Shown here one piece after another: positions 1-5,611 of a stretch of DNA of 5,618 bases. The stretch is from an uncultured Haemophilus sp. Lineage in GTDB: Bacteria > Pseudomonadota > Gammaproteobacteria > Enterobacterales > Pasteurellaceae. The first letter of the stretch is position 1. Every line of letters starts with the position of its first letter. The DNA lies in assembly GCF_905207935.1 (NCBI RefSeq), contig NZ_CAJLNI010000120.1:1-5618 (forward strand), read 5' to 3'. The notes under the pieces were generated by a model. The model saw only the letters and a program-made list of their open reading frames with translations. It did no database searches and was not told where the DNA came from. The position numbers were made by a program, and so were the translations under genes.

Positions 1-963
1 CTTATTCGATATATCATTAATCAGACTCAAGATTCTGTTATCAATATTGATAAACTGACCTATGCGGCAAATCAATCAGCTTTGAAAGAGGTAGAAAATA
101 ATCCTCGCTATGCTTTTGAGCAAATTGATATCTGTGATCTTAAGGCGATAGAAAGCGTTTTTGAAAAATATCAGCCTGATGCAGTGATGCATTTGGCGGC
201 AGAAAGTCATGTCGATCGTTCTATTTCGGGAGCGGCTGATTTTATTCAAACCAATATTGTTGGTACTTATACGTTGTTAGAGGTTGCTAAGAATTATTGG
301 GATACCTTAGACAAAGCTAAAAAAACGACCTTTCGATTCCACCATATTTCTACAGATGAAGTGTACGGGGATTTATCCCTTTCTGATCCTGCCTTTACTG
401 AACAGTCTCCTTATCATCCGAGTAGTCCTTATTCAGCCTCAAAAGCGGCGAGTGATCATTTGGTGCACGCTTGGCATCGCACTTATGGTTTGCCGGTGAT
501 TATCACAAACAGTTCCAATAACTATGGGGCTTATCAACACGCTGAAAAGCTTATCCCTTTAATGATTTCAAATGCTGTGATGGGAAAGCCTTTGCCGATT
601 TATGGCGATGGGCAGCAAATTCGTGATTGGTTATTTGTGGAAGATCATGTTCAAGCCTTATATTTAGTTTTAACCAAAGGTCGATTCGGAGAACGCTATA
701 ATATTGGTGGGAATTGTGAAAAAACGAATCTTGAAGTGGTTCAAATGATTTGTAAACTACTCGAAGAACTTGCGCCAAATAAGCCTAATCATATTGAGTA
801 TTACGAAGATTTAATGACTTTTGTAAAAGACCGACCAGGTCACGATGTACGATATTCATTGGATTGTTCTAAAATTCATGCAGAATTAGGTTGGCAACCG
901 CAAATAACCTTTGAACAAGGACTTCGTCAAACGGTAAAATGGTATCTAGAGAATAATAGATAA
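1..963 (+). CDS. rfbB: dTDP-glucose 4,6-dehydratase, 5' end cut by window edge
   Basis: This enzyme converts dTDP-glucose to dTDP-4-keto-6-deoxyglucose with bound NAD+, an early cytoplasmic step towards dTDP-sugars for surface polysaccharides. The frame is open from base 1, so the real start and the Rossmann GxxGxxG motif lie upstream. About 15-18 residues are missing by comparison with E. coli RfbB/RffG, and 320 are present. The TTG at 82 lies inside the gene and is not the start. Visible short-chain dehydrogenase (extended SDR) features, numbered from the first visible codon, are LAAESHVDRS at 65-74, the catalytic STDEVYG at 117-123 with the Asp-Glu pair D119/E120, and YSASK with Y144 and K148. 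The IRDWLFVEDH and DRPGHDVRY segments typical of RmlB follow. The C-terminus stops shortly after WYLENNR, shorter than in E. coli but compatible with a total near 338 residues. No other dTDP-rhamnose genes are in view. The symbol could equally be rffG or rmlB. Confidence 0.95.
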   Translation, partial: LIRYIINQTQDSVINIDKLTYAANQSALKEVENNPRYAFEQIDICDLKAIESVFEKYQPDAVMHLAAESHVDRSISGAADFIQTNIVGTYTLLEVAKNYWDTLDKAKKTTFRFHHISTDEVYGDLSLSDPAFTEQSPYHPSSPYSASKAASDHLVHAWHRTYGLPVIITNSSNNYGAYQHAEKLIPLMISNAVMGKPLPIYGDGQQIRDWLFVEDHVQALYLVLTKGRFGERYNIGGNCEKTNLEVVQMICKLLEELAPNKPNHIEYYEDLMTFVKDRPGHDVRYSLDCSKIHAELGWQPQITFEQGLRQTVKWYLENNR

Positions 964-981
964 ATAAAGGAGAAGAACCTC

Positions 982-2283
982 ATGCAAATTACATTATCAA
1001 CGGCTCCCGCTTCGGAGAGTTGGGGCAAAAATGCCATTTTAAGTTTTAATCAAGATCAAGCCGTTATTCATCTTAAAGATGATGAAAAATCGAACCTTGT
1101 TTTAGTCCAAAAAGCCGCACGTAAGTTACGTGGACAAGGCATTAAAGACGTTGAGCTTGTGGGGGATGCATGGGAATTAGAAAATTGCTGGGCATTTTAT
1201 CAAGGTTTTTACTCGGCGAAGCAAGATTATTCGATTGAATTTCCTCATTTAGATGATGAGCCACAAGATGAGTTATTAGCGCGTATTGAATGTGGTGATT
1301 TTGTGCGTGAGATTATTAATGAGCCGGCACAAACCCTTACTCCGGTTAAATTAGCTGAACGCGCGGCTGAGTTTATTTCTAAACAAGCCGAAAATTATGC
1401 TGATAAAAGTGCGGTCAGTTTTCAAATCATTTCTGGTGAAGCATTAAAAGAGCAAGGTTACCACGGGATCTTTACGGTAGGGCGTGGTTCTATTAATCCA
1501 CCCGCTATGTTGCAATTAGATTTTAACCCGACTAATGATCCAAATGCGCCAGTATTAGCGTGTTTAGTGGGTAAAGGTATTACTTTTGATAGTGGTGGTT
1601 ATAGCATCAAACCAAGTGATGGTATGAGTACTATGCGTACCGATATGGGGGGCGCTGCGTTATTAACGGGCGCATTAGGATTTGCTATTGCACACGGTTT
1701 AAATCAACGTGTAAAACTCTATTTGTGCTGTGCAGAAAACTTGGTGAGCGGTAATGCATTCAAATTGGGTGATATCATCACGTATAAAAATGGTGTAACC
1801 GCTGAAATTTTAAATACTGATGCGGAAGGGCGTTTAGTATTGGCAGACGGTTTAATTGAAGCCGATAGTCAAAATCCACAATTTATTGTCGATTGTGCAA
1901 CCTTAACAGGGGCAGCGAAAGTGGCAGTGGGTAATGATTACCACAGCGTGCTTTCTATGGATGATGCGTTGGTAAATAGCTTATTCCAAGCCGCGAAAGA
2001 AGAAAATGAACCGTTCTGGCGTTTACCTTTTGAAGCGTTCCATCGTAGCCAAATCACGTCTTCTTTTGCTGATATCGCAAATACAGGTACAGCACCAGTT
2101 GTGGCGGGCGCAAGTACAGCAACAGCATTTTTATCGTATTTTGTGAAAAACTATCAACAAGGTTGGTTGCATATTGATTGTTCGGCCACTTATCGTAAAT
2201 CAGGTAGTGATTTATGGGCGGTTGGCGCAACCGGAATTGGTGTGAAAACTTTAGCAAATTTATTAGTAACGAAAGCAAGTTAA
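982..2283 (+). CDS. pepB: aminopeptidase B (peptidase family M17)
   Basis: This is a cytoplasmic two-metal aminopeptidase that removes N-terminal residues from peptides during protein turnover. The 433-residue length is close to E. coli PepB (about 427). The C-terminal catalytic domain carries the M17 signature NTDAEGRL at residues 278-285. The expected metal ligands are all present: K198, D203, D221, D280 and E282. The catalytic residues K210 and R284 are also present, each shifted by 3 from my recollection of E. coli PepB numbering. The N-terminal part (about 1-170) is the divergent PepB-type domain, which favours PepB over PepA. The ATG at 982 has a good AAGGAG ribosome site at 967-972 and lies 18 bp after the rfbB stop. 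ndk follows after 10 bp, so the three genes are probably co-transcribed. An uptake signal core lies in the gene at 1407-1415. Confidence 0.95.
   Translation: MQITLSTAPASESWGKNAILSFNQDQAVIHLKDDEKSNLVLVQKAARKLRGQGIKDVELVGDAWELENCWAFYQGFYSAKQDYSIEFPHLDDEPQDELLARIECGDFVREIINEPAQTLTPVKLAERAAEFISKQAENYADKSAVSFQIISGEALKEQGYHGIFTVGRGSINPPAMLQLDFNPTNDPNAPVLACLVGKGITFDSGGYSIKPSDGMSTMRTDMGGAALLTGALGFAIAHGLNQRVKLYLCCAENLVSGNAFKLGDIITYKNGVTAEILNTDAEGRLVLADGLIEADSQNPQFIVDCATLTGAAKVAVGNDYHSVLSMDDALVNSLFQAAKEENEPFWRLPFEAFHRSQITSSFADIANTGTAPVVAGASTATAFLSYFVKNYQQGWLHIDCSATYRKSGSDLWAVGATGIGVKTLANLLVTKAS
1407..1415 (+). repeat. DNA uptake signal sequence core, inside pepB
   Basis: This is an exact AAGTGCGGT, the Haemophilus-type 9-bp core recognised during natural transformation. 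It is read in pepB as K-S-A-V (AAA AGT GCG GTC), with a flanking A run and downstream TTTT. Confidence 0.85.
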
Positions 2284-2293
2284 GTAGGATTTT

Positions 2294-2713
2294 ATGACAG
2301 AACGTACTTTTTCAATTATCAAACCCGATGCAGTAAAGCGTCATTTAATTGGTGCTATTTTAGGGCGTTTTGAATCACAGGGATTCCGTGTCGTTGCGCT
2401 TAAAATGGTACAATTAACTAAAGAACAAGCGGAAGGTTTCTATGCGGAACACCAAGGTAAACCATTTTTTGAACCGTTGGTGGAGTATATGCTCTCTGGT
2501 CCGATAGTGGTTTCTGTGTTGGAAAAAGAAAATGCCGTAAAAGATTACCGCACTTTGATTGGTGCAACGAATCCCGCCGAGGCAGCAGAAGGCACTATCC
2601 GCAAAGACTTCGCGTTAAGTCAGCGTGAAAACTCTGTCCATGGTTCTGATAGTGTTGAAAGCGCAAAACGAGAAATTGCTTATTTCTTCGTAGATTCAGA
2701 AATCCAACCATAA
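2294..2713 (+). CDS. ndk: nucleoside diphosphate kinase
   Basis: This cytoplasmic enzyme transfers the gamma phosphate of ATP to other (d)NDPs through a phospho-histidine intermediate, balancing nucleotide pools. The 139-residue protein covers the whole NDK fold. The active-site residues are all in place: K10, Y50, F58, R86, T92, R103, N113 and the catalytic H116 in the NSVHGSDS motif. The C-terminus ends a few residues earlier than in E. coli Ndk (143 residues). The ATG at 2294 is preceded by AGGA at 2286-2289 and follows the pepB stop by 10 bp, which suggests the same transcript. A reverse-orientation uptake signal core sits inside the gene at 2547-2555. The gene ends just before a strong terminator hairpin. 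Confidence 0.97.
   Translation: MTERTFSIIKPDAVKRHLIGAILGRFESQGFRVVALKMVQLTKEQAEGFYAEHQGKPFFEPLVEYMLSGPIVVSVLEKENAVKDYRTLIGATNPAEAAEGTIRKDFALSQRENSVHGSDSVESAKREIAYFFVDSEIQP
2547..2555 (-). repeat. DNA uptake signal sequence core, inside ndk
   Basis: This is an exact ACCGCACTT, the reverse complement of the Haemophilus-type uptake core. It is read in ndk as Y-R-T-L. Confidence 0.85.
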
Positions 2714-2726
2714 TTCATTTCTATAA

Positions 2727-2757
2727 AAAAGCACTTAGTGAATCGCTAAGTGCTTTT
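2727..2757. terminator. bidirectional intrinsic terminator between ndk and the ABC operon
   Basis: A perfect 12-bp stem pairs 2727-2738 (AAAAGCACTTAG) with 2746-2757, around a 7-base loop. A run of six T on the minus strand (2725-2730) and TTTTATTTTA on the plus strand provide the U-tract in each direction. It lies between two convergent genes (ndk stop at 2713, ATPase stop at 2761), so one hairpin can serve both transcripts. Confidence 0.9.
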
Positions 2758-2760
2758 ATT

Positions 2761-3492
2761 TTATTGCTTTTCAATTTTTGAGATGGTCTTTTTCAGCGGA
2801 TCAATTTCAGCCCGAATATGAAAGGCTTTCGCCAAATTCTCCGCATTTAATACAGCTTTCGTTTCACCGACTGCTAACAATTTGCCTTGTTCTAATAGAA
2901 TAATTTCATCACAAAATTGATAAGCCAACGAAAGGTGATGAATGGCGACGACACACGTATGTTCCGGTGTGAGTGATTGAAGTTGTTCCATCATATCAAT
3001 TTGATAATAAGGGTCGAGTGGCGCAATCGGCTCATCGACCAATAAGATAGGGGATTCTTTAATACAGCAACGAGCAAGTTGTACACGCGCTTTCTCACCA
3101 CCTGAAAGTTGTTGAAATGGCTTATTGAGTAAATGCGTTACCGCAAATTTTTCTGAAAACGCTTGAATTTTTGACCGCTCTTTTTCTTTTGGTAAGGGCG
3201 TAGCTAAGCCTAAGGCTATCACATCATAAACAGATAAATCCCAATGAATTTGCGTATTTTGTGCAAGGTAAGCAATGTGTTGGCTTCTTTCAGTTGCATT
3301 CATTTTGCTTAATGGCTGATTATCAAACCAAATTTCCCCTTGTTTGAGAGGCAAGATACCCGCAATAGTTTTCAATAATGTGGATTTCCCCGCACCATTG
3401 GCACCCATGATGCCGATCAATTTACCTGATGGAAGCGTACAGTTGATGTCATTTAAGCAATAGGATTGGGTGAGTTTTTCAATTCTAATCAT
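2761..3492 (-). CDS. ABC transporter ATPase, iron-complex/cobalamin uptake type
   Basis: This is the cytoplasmic ATP-hydrolysing subunit of a FecBCD/BtuFCD-type importer (FecE/BtuD-like, 243 residues, usual length about 250). All motifs are intact: Walker A GANGAGKST at 30-38, Q-loop Q78, ABC signature LSGGE at 129-133, Walker B ILLVDEP with D153 and E154, D-loop around 157-160 (APLD), and switch histidine H185. The ATG at 3492 overlaps the permease stop codon by 8 bp in a TATGATTAG junction. No strong ribosome site is visible, so translation is probably coupled to the permease. It is the last gene of the operon, and the shared terminator lies directly after its stop. The N-terminal region is compact (LTQSYCLNDINCTLPSGK), as in this subfamily. 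The substrate is not shown by this subunit. An imperfect uptake signal lies inside the gene at 3174-3182. Confidence 0.93.
   Translation of the reverse strand: MIRIEKLTQSYCLNDINCTLPSGKLIGIMGANGAGKSTLLKTIAGILPLKQGEIWFDNQPLSKMNATERSQHIAYLAQNTQIHWDLSVYDVIALGLATPLPKEKERSKIQAFSEKFAVTHLLNKPFQQLSGGEKARVQLARCCIKESPILLVDEPIAPLDPYYQIDMMEQLQSLTPEHTCVVAIHHLSLAYQFCDEIILLEQGKLLAVGETKAVLNAENLAKAFHIRAEIDPLKKTISKIEKQ
3174..3182 (-). repeat. imperfect DNA uptake signal sequence inside the ATPase gene
   Basis: The minus strand reads AAGAGCGGT, one mismatch from AAGTGCGGT. It is followed by CAAAAATTC, which fits the AT-rich flank of the extended signal. It may be a decayed or weak site. Confidence 0.5.
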
Positions 3493-4462
3493 AGATTTTT
3501 CTCTGTTGCGTTAATAACATCCAAATCAAGCAAGGGGCACCGATAAGCGCAGTTAACGTGCCGATGTAAATATGTGAGAACAGCGGTATGTATAAAATCG
3601 CTAAATCGGCCAGTAACAGTAATAATGCCCCAATTAATGCACTGGTGAGATAAAGCTGTGATGGCCGAGCTTTCAGTAAAATGCGGGCGAAGTGTGGCGC
3701 GATTAAGCCGATAAAGCCAATAGTCCCTGTTTGAGGAATAGTCGCACCGACTAATAAAGCCACACCAAAGGTACTGATGAAAAAGCTACGTTTGGGATCT
3801 ACGCCCATGGTGCTAGCCGTTTCTTCACCAAAGGTGAGTAAATCTAAATATCGGCGAGTGTGGTATAAGCAGAAAATCCCAACCAGAACAATCGGAAGTG
3901 AAATGAGCAGGGTATCTAATTTCGCCCACATCAACGAACCTTGTAGCCAACGGTAAAGCTCGGCTAATGCCCATGGGCTTTTAGCGTTGGAGAGCAGTAA
4001 TGCAATTGCTGAACCAAGCAACATATTGACCGCTAAGCCGCTCAGAATCATCATCGTGGTGCCGTAGTTTTTGGCGATCAAATTCACGATTAAAAAACTT
4101 AAAAGCGCGCCAATTACTCCTCCGGCTAAGAGCAGTGAAAATGGCACGGCAAAATAATAGAGGATAAATACACTAGCGGCTGTTGCCCCAGAGCTACTGC
4201 CGAGTAAGCCTGGACTCGCTAATGGATTTTGGAAAATACCTTGCATCGCATTGCCGGCAATCGCTAGGCTGGCACCCGTCAATAAAGCTAAACCAATGCG
4301 TGGAAAACGAATATCCCACAGCACCATTGAACGCATATCCGTGAGTACGCCATCCGCATTTTTGAGATGCGCGAAATTACCTAGCTGATGATAAACTGCA
4401 AATCCGCTAATCAATAGCAACGCGAAGAAAAGTGCGGTATTTAATTTTAGTGTTTTGGTCAA
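3485..4462 (-). CDS. FecCD-family ABC transporter permease
   Basis: This is the inner-membrane channel subunit of an iron-siderophore, haem or cobalamin importer. It has 325 residues with many hydrophobic segments, as expected for the roughly ten-helix BtuC/FhuB/FecCD fold. Family hallmarks are R52-x-P-R55, the conserved block from Q74 (QGxxxNPLAxPGLLGxxxGA) to A93, W172-L-Q-G-S near 172-176, the cytoplasmic coupling loop GEETASTMGV at 212-221, and GTIGFIGLIAPHFAR at 246-260. The start is an unusual TTG at 4462. An in-frame TGA lies two codons upstream (4466-4468) and no in-frame ATG occurs before residue 43. AGGA at 4475-4472 sits 9 bases ahead of the TTG and supports it. It overlaps the ATPase gene by 8 bp. 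A 292-bp repeat element separates it from the binding-protein gene upstream. The exact substrate is unknown. Confidence 0.93.
   Translation of the reverse strand: MTKTLKLNTALFFALLLISGFAVYHQLGNFAHLKNADGVLTDMRSMVLWDIRFPRIGLALLTGASLAIAGNAMQGIFQNPLASPGLLGSSSGATAASVFILYYFAVPFSLLLAGGVIGALLSFLIVNLIAKNYGTTMMILSGLAVNMLLGSAIALLLSNAKSPWALAELYRWLQGSLMWAKLDTLLISLPIVLVGIFCLYHTRRYLDLLTFGEETASTMGVDPKRSFFISTFGVALLVGATIPQTGTIGFIGLIAPHFARILLKARPSQLYLTSALIGALLLLLADLAILYIPLFSHIYIGTLTALIGAPCLIWMLLTQQRKIYD
4430..4438 (+). repeat. DNA uptake signal sequence core, in the permease N-terminal codons
   Basis: This is an exact AAGTGCGGT preceded by AAA. On the coding (minus) strand it reads ACC GCA CTT TTC, giving T-A-L-F in the first membrane segment of the permease. 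Confidence 0.85.
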
Positions 4463-4471
4463 TGATCAATT

Positions 4472-4475
4472 TCCT
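4472..4475 (-). promoter_or_regulatory. ribosome binding site deciding the TTG start of the permease
   Basis: The minus strand reads AGGAAATTGATCATTGACC, placing AGGA 9 bases before the TTG at 4462. A second TTG at 4469 is in a different frame. With a TGA stop just upstream in the permease frame, this is the only start that keeps the first hydrophobic segment. Confidence 0.6.
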
Positions 4476-4511
4476 ATGTAATCCAAATATCATTTGTTAA
4501 TTTGATTTTGT

Positions 4512-4550
4512 CAAATCTCCCCTAACCCCTCTTTGCTAAAGAGGGGGATT
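4512..4550 (+). repeat. left 39-bp inverted repeat arm
   Basis: It is an exact reverse complement of 4765-4803 and begins CAAATCTCCCCTAACCCC. It contains an internal hairpin with a 9-bp stem and 3-base loop at 4526-4546. Confidence 0.95.
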
Positions 4551-4603
4551 ATAGTGTAGGGATTTATAATTCTGATGTTTTATTCTAATCATTTATACAT
4601 AAA
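4545..4603 (+). repeat. direct repeat, copy 1, within the element
   Basis: This 59-bp stretch matches 4667-4725 at 56 positions. The first 13 bases (GGGATTATAGTGT) are identical, the next 3 differ, and the last 43 are identical. Weaker similarity continues beyond it up to the following hairpin, giving a repeat unit of about 122 bp. Confidence 0.95.
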
Positions 4604-4666
4604 AGCTGTAAATACATTATCTTGGGCTAATCTAATCATGCAATTTCTCTCTTTAGTAGAGAGGGT

Positions 4667-4725
4667 GGGATTATAGTGTCAAGATTTATAATTCTGATGT
4701 TTTATTCTAATCATTTATACATAAA
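4667..4725 (+). repeat. direct repeat, copy 2, within the element
   Basis: This is the second copy of the 59-bp direct repeat, offset 122 bp from copy 1 and in the same orientation. It follows the degenerate middle hairpin (4647-4663), just as copy 1 follows the left terminal hairpin. Confidence 0.95.
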
Positions 4726-4764
4726 GACATATAAATATGCCATCTAGGGTTAATTTAATAATGA

Positions 4765-4803
4765 AATCCCCCTCTTTAGCAAAGAGGGGTTAGGGGAGAT
4801 TTG
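4765..4803 (-). repeat. right 39-bp inverted repeat arm
   Basis: It is an exact reverse complement of 4512-4550. The match breaks at 4764 on the inner side and at 4804 on the outer side. It contains the same 9-bp hairpin stem. Confidence 0.95.
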
Positions 4804-4812
4804 TCAGCTACA

Positions 4813-5598
4813 TTATTTTAACTGTTGATAAATCTTCTCCGCCCCTTGCCACACGCCATGATCGAAACAATAGGTATATTTCATCGGGATGCTGACAAGC
4901 GGTTGGTTTTTGAAAAAATCTTGCAACATAGGGTGTTGAAGCAATTCAGCCTGTGCATTGTAACCTTGTTTGTCAGTCAGTGAAATGAGCACATTCGGTT
5001 GGCTTAAAATCACTTTTTCTAACGAGAAATTTTGTGCGGTAAGTGGTGTTTTTAACGGTGTTAATCCGAGTAAACTTAACAGCACGGGATATTGCGGATA
5101 ATAACTTTCTACCACACCAGTTTCTGACAAAATCAGTGTATCAGTAAGCGGTCGATTTAAGTGAAAGTTTTGCGATTTGAGTTTTGTTACTAAATCAGCC
5201 GCTTTTTGCTCATTACCCAGTTGTTTGCCTAAGTCTAGAATCAACGTAAATAATTCATCTGGCGTTTGTGGGCTGTCGTTAATGGGAATAATCTTCACAT
5301 TGAGTTTTTTCAGCTCTGTGACTAATTGGGGATAAAAGGTTTCGTTAATCAGAATGGTTTTATCCAAATAGGGCAATAATTCCGTTAATTGCGGTTCCAG
5401 CACAGGTTTGTCGGTATTGATTTTGTCTAACATCATCAACGGATTTTTTGAATAAGGCGACTGCGCAGCAATTTGCGAGGGTTCGGCCAGCTCAATAAGT
5501 AGTCTGTCACTGCAAAGCGTAAGCGAGACAAATTGTTCCGAAGCCTGAGCGGTAAACGGAAGGAAAAGTGCGGTTAAAATTAAGCGAGTTTTTTGCAT
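4813..5598 (-). CDS. periplasmic substrate-binding protein of an iron-complex/cobalamin-type ABC importer
   Basis: This is a 261-residue exported protein that would capture the ligand in the periplasm and deliver it to the permease encoded downstream. Residues 1-19 form a signal peptide: basic QKTR, hydrophobic LILTALFLPF, then an AQA-S cleavage site after A19. The mature part opens with FVSLTLCSDRLLIELA, which resembles the start of FepB/BtuF-like (PF01497, class III) binding proteins. A long helical linker region around 115-145 also fits. The length is close to E. coli BtuF (266). The mature protein has exactly two cysteines, C29 and C244, which could form a disulfide. The LTLC sequence is not a proper lipobox and follows the cleavage site. 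The ATG at 5598 lacks an evident ribosome site, but an in-frame TAG at 5614-5616 limits extension. The ligand (siderophore, haem, cobalamin or other) cannot be told. Confidence 0.85.
   Translation of the reverse strand: MQKTRLILTALFLPFTAQASEQFVSLTLCSDRLLIELAEPSQIAAQSPYSKNPLMMLDKINTDKPVLEPQLTELLPYLDKTILINETFYPQLVTELKKLNVKIIPINDSPQTPDELFTLILDLGKQLGNEQKAADLVTKLKSQNFHLNRPLTDTLILSETGVVESYYPQYPVLLSLLGLTPLKTPLTAQNFSLEKVILSQPNVLISLTDKQGYNAQAELLQHPMLQDFFKNQPLVSIPMKYTYCFDHGVWQGAEKIYQQLK
5566..5574 (+). repeat. DNA uptake signal sequence core, in the binding-protein signal peptide
   Basis: This is an exact AAGTGCGGT followed by TAAAAT, close to the extended uptake consensus. On the minus strand it encodes T-A-L-F in the hydrophobic core of the signal peptide. 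Confidence 0.85.
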
Positions 5599-5601
5599 AT
5601 A

Positions 5602-5611
5602 GATAATGATA
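5602..5611 (-). promoter_or_regulatory. possible Fur half-site or -10 element just before the binding-protein start
   Basis: The minus strand reads TATCATTATC, three bases before the ATG. It matches 9 of 10 bases in one half of the 19-bp Fur consensus, but the other half does not match and runs off the window edge. TATCAT also matches a -10 box at 5 of 6 positions. Either reading would suit an iron-regulated operon, but neither is firm. Confidence 0.3.

Larger units (their letters stand above)
4512..4803. mobile_element. MITE/REP-like non-coding repeat element inside the ABC operon
   Basis: This stretch carries no gene and is framed by perfect 39-bp inverted repeats (4512-4550 and 4765-4803). 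Each arm also forms its own 9-bp hairpin, CCCCTCTTT-gct-AAAGAGGGG on the left at 4526-4546. A degenerate hairpin lies in the middle (4647-4663, CTCTCT-ttagt-AGAGAG). Between the three hairpins lie two direct copies of an AT-rich spacer with a 122-bp offset. It fills nearly the whole gap between the binding-protein stop (9 bp away) and the permease (49 bp away). There is no transposase, so if mobile it would depend on another element. Neither hairpin is followed by a U-run on the transcribed strand, so it is not an ordinary terminator. Calling it mobile is inference; the repeat structure itself is seen directly. Confidence 0.65.

Noticed and set aside
82..84. TTG as start of the dehydratase gene
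   Set aside because: The frame is open back to base 1 and the upstream codons (LIRYIINQTQDSVINIDKLT) match the RmlB N-terminal region, so the true start is outside the window.
551..778. 75-codon open frame on the minus strand inside rfbB
   Set aside because: It is antisense to a well-conserved dehydratase and its translation shows no recognisable motif or ribosome site.
2054..2278. 74-codon open frame on the minus strand inside pepB
   Set aside because: It is antisense to the conserved catalytic domain of pepB, and low-complexity translation suggests a shadow frame.
4565..4692. TATAAT at 4565-4570 and again at 4687-4692 as plus-strand -10 promoter boxes in the element
   Set aside because: No convincing -35 box lies at the right distance, no plus-strand gene follows, and the region is AT-rich, so chance matches are expected.
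4545..4725. Direct repeats as a CRISPR array
   Set aside because: There are only two long copies with related, not unique, sequences between them, and no cas genes are present.
4526..4790. Hairpins of the element as intrinsic terminators of the ABC operon
   Set aside because: The stems are followed by mixed sequence rather than a U-run on the minus strand, unlike the clear terminator at 2727-2757.
5032..5040. TTGTGCGGT as an uptake signal
   Set aside because: It has two mismatches at the 5' end of the core (AA to TT), too weak to list as a site.
5508..5525. LTLC at residues 26-29 of the binding protein as a lipoprotein signal
   Set aside because: Leu precedes the Cys instead of Gly, Ala or Ser, and an ordinary AQA cleavage site lies ten residues earlier.
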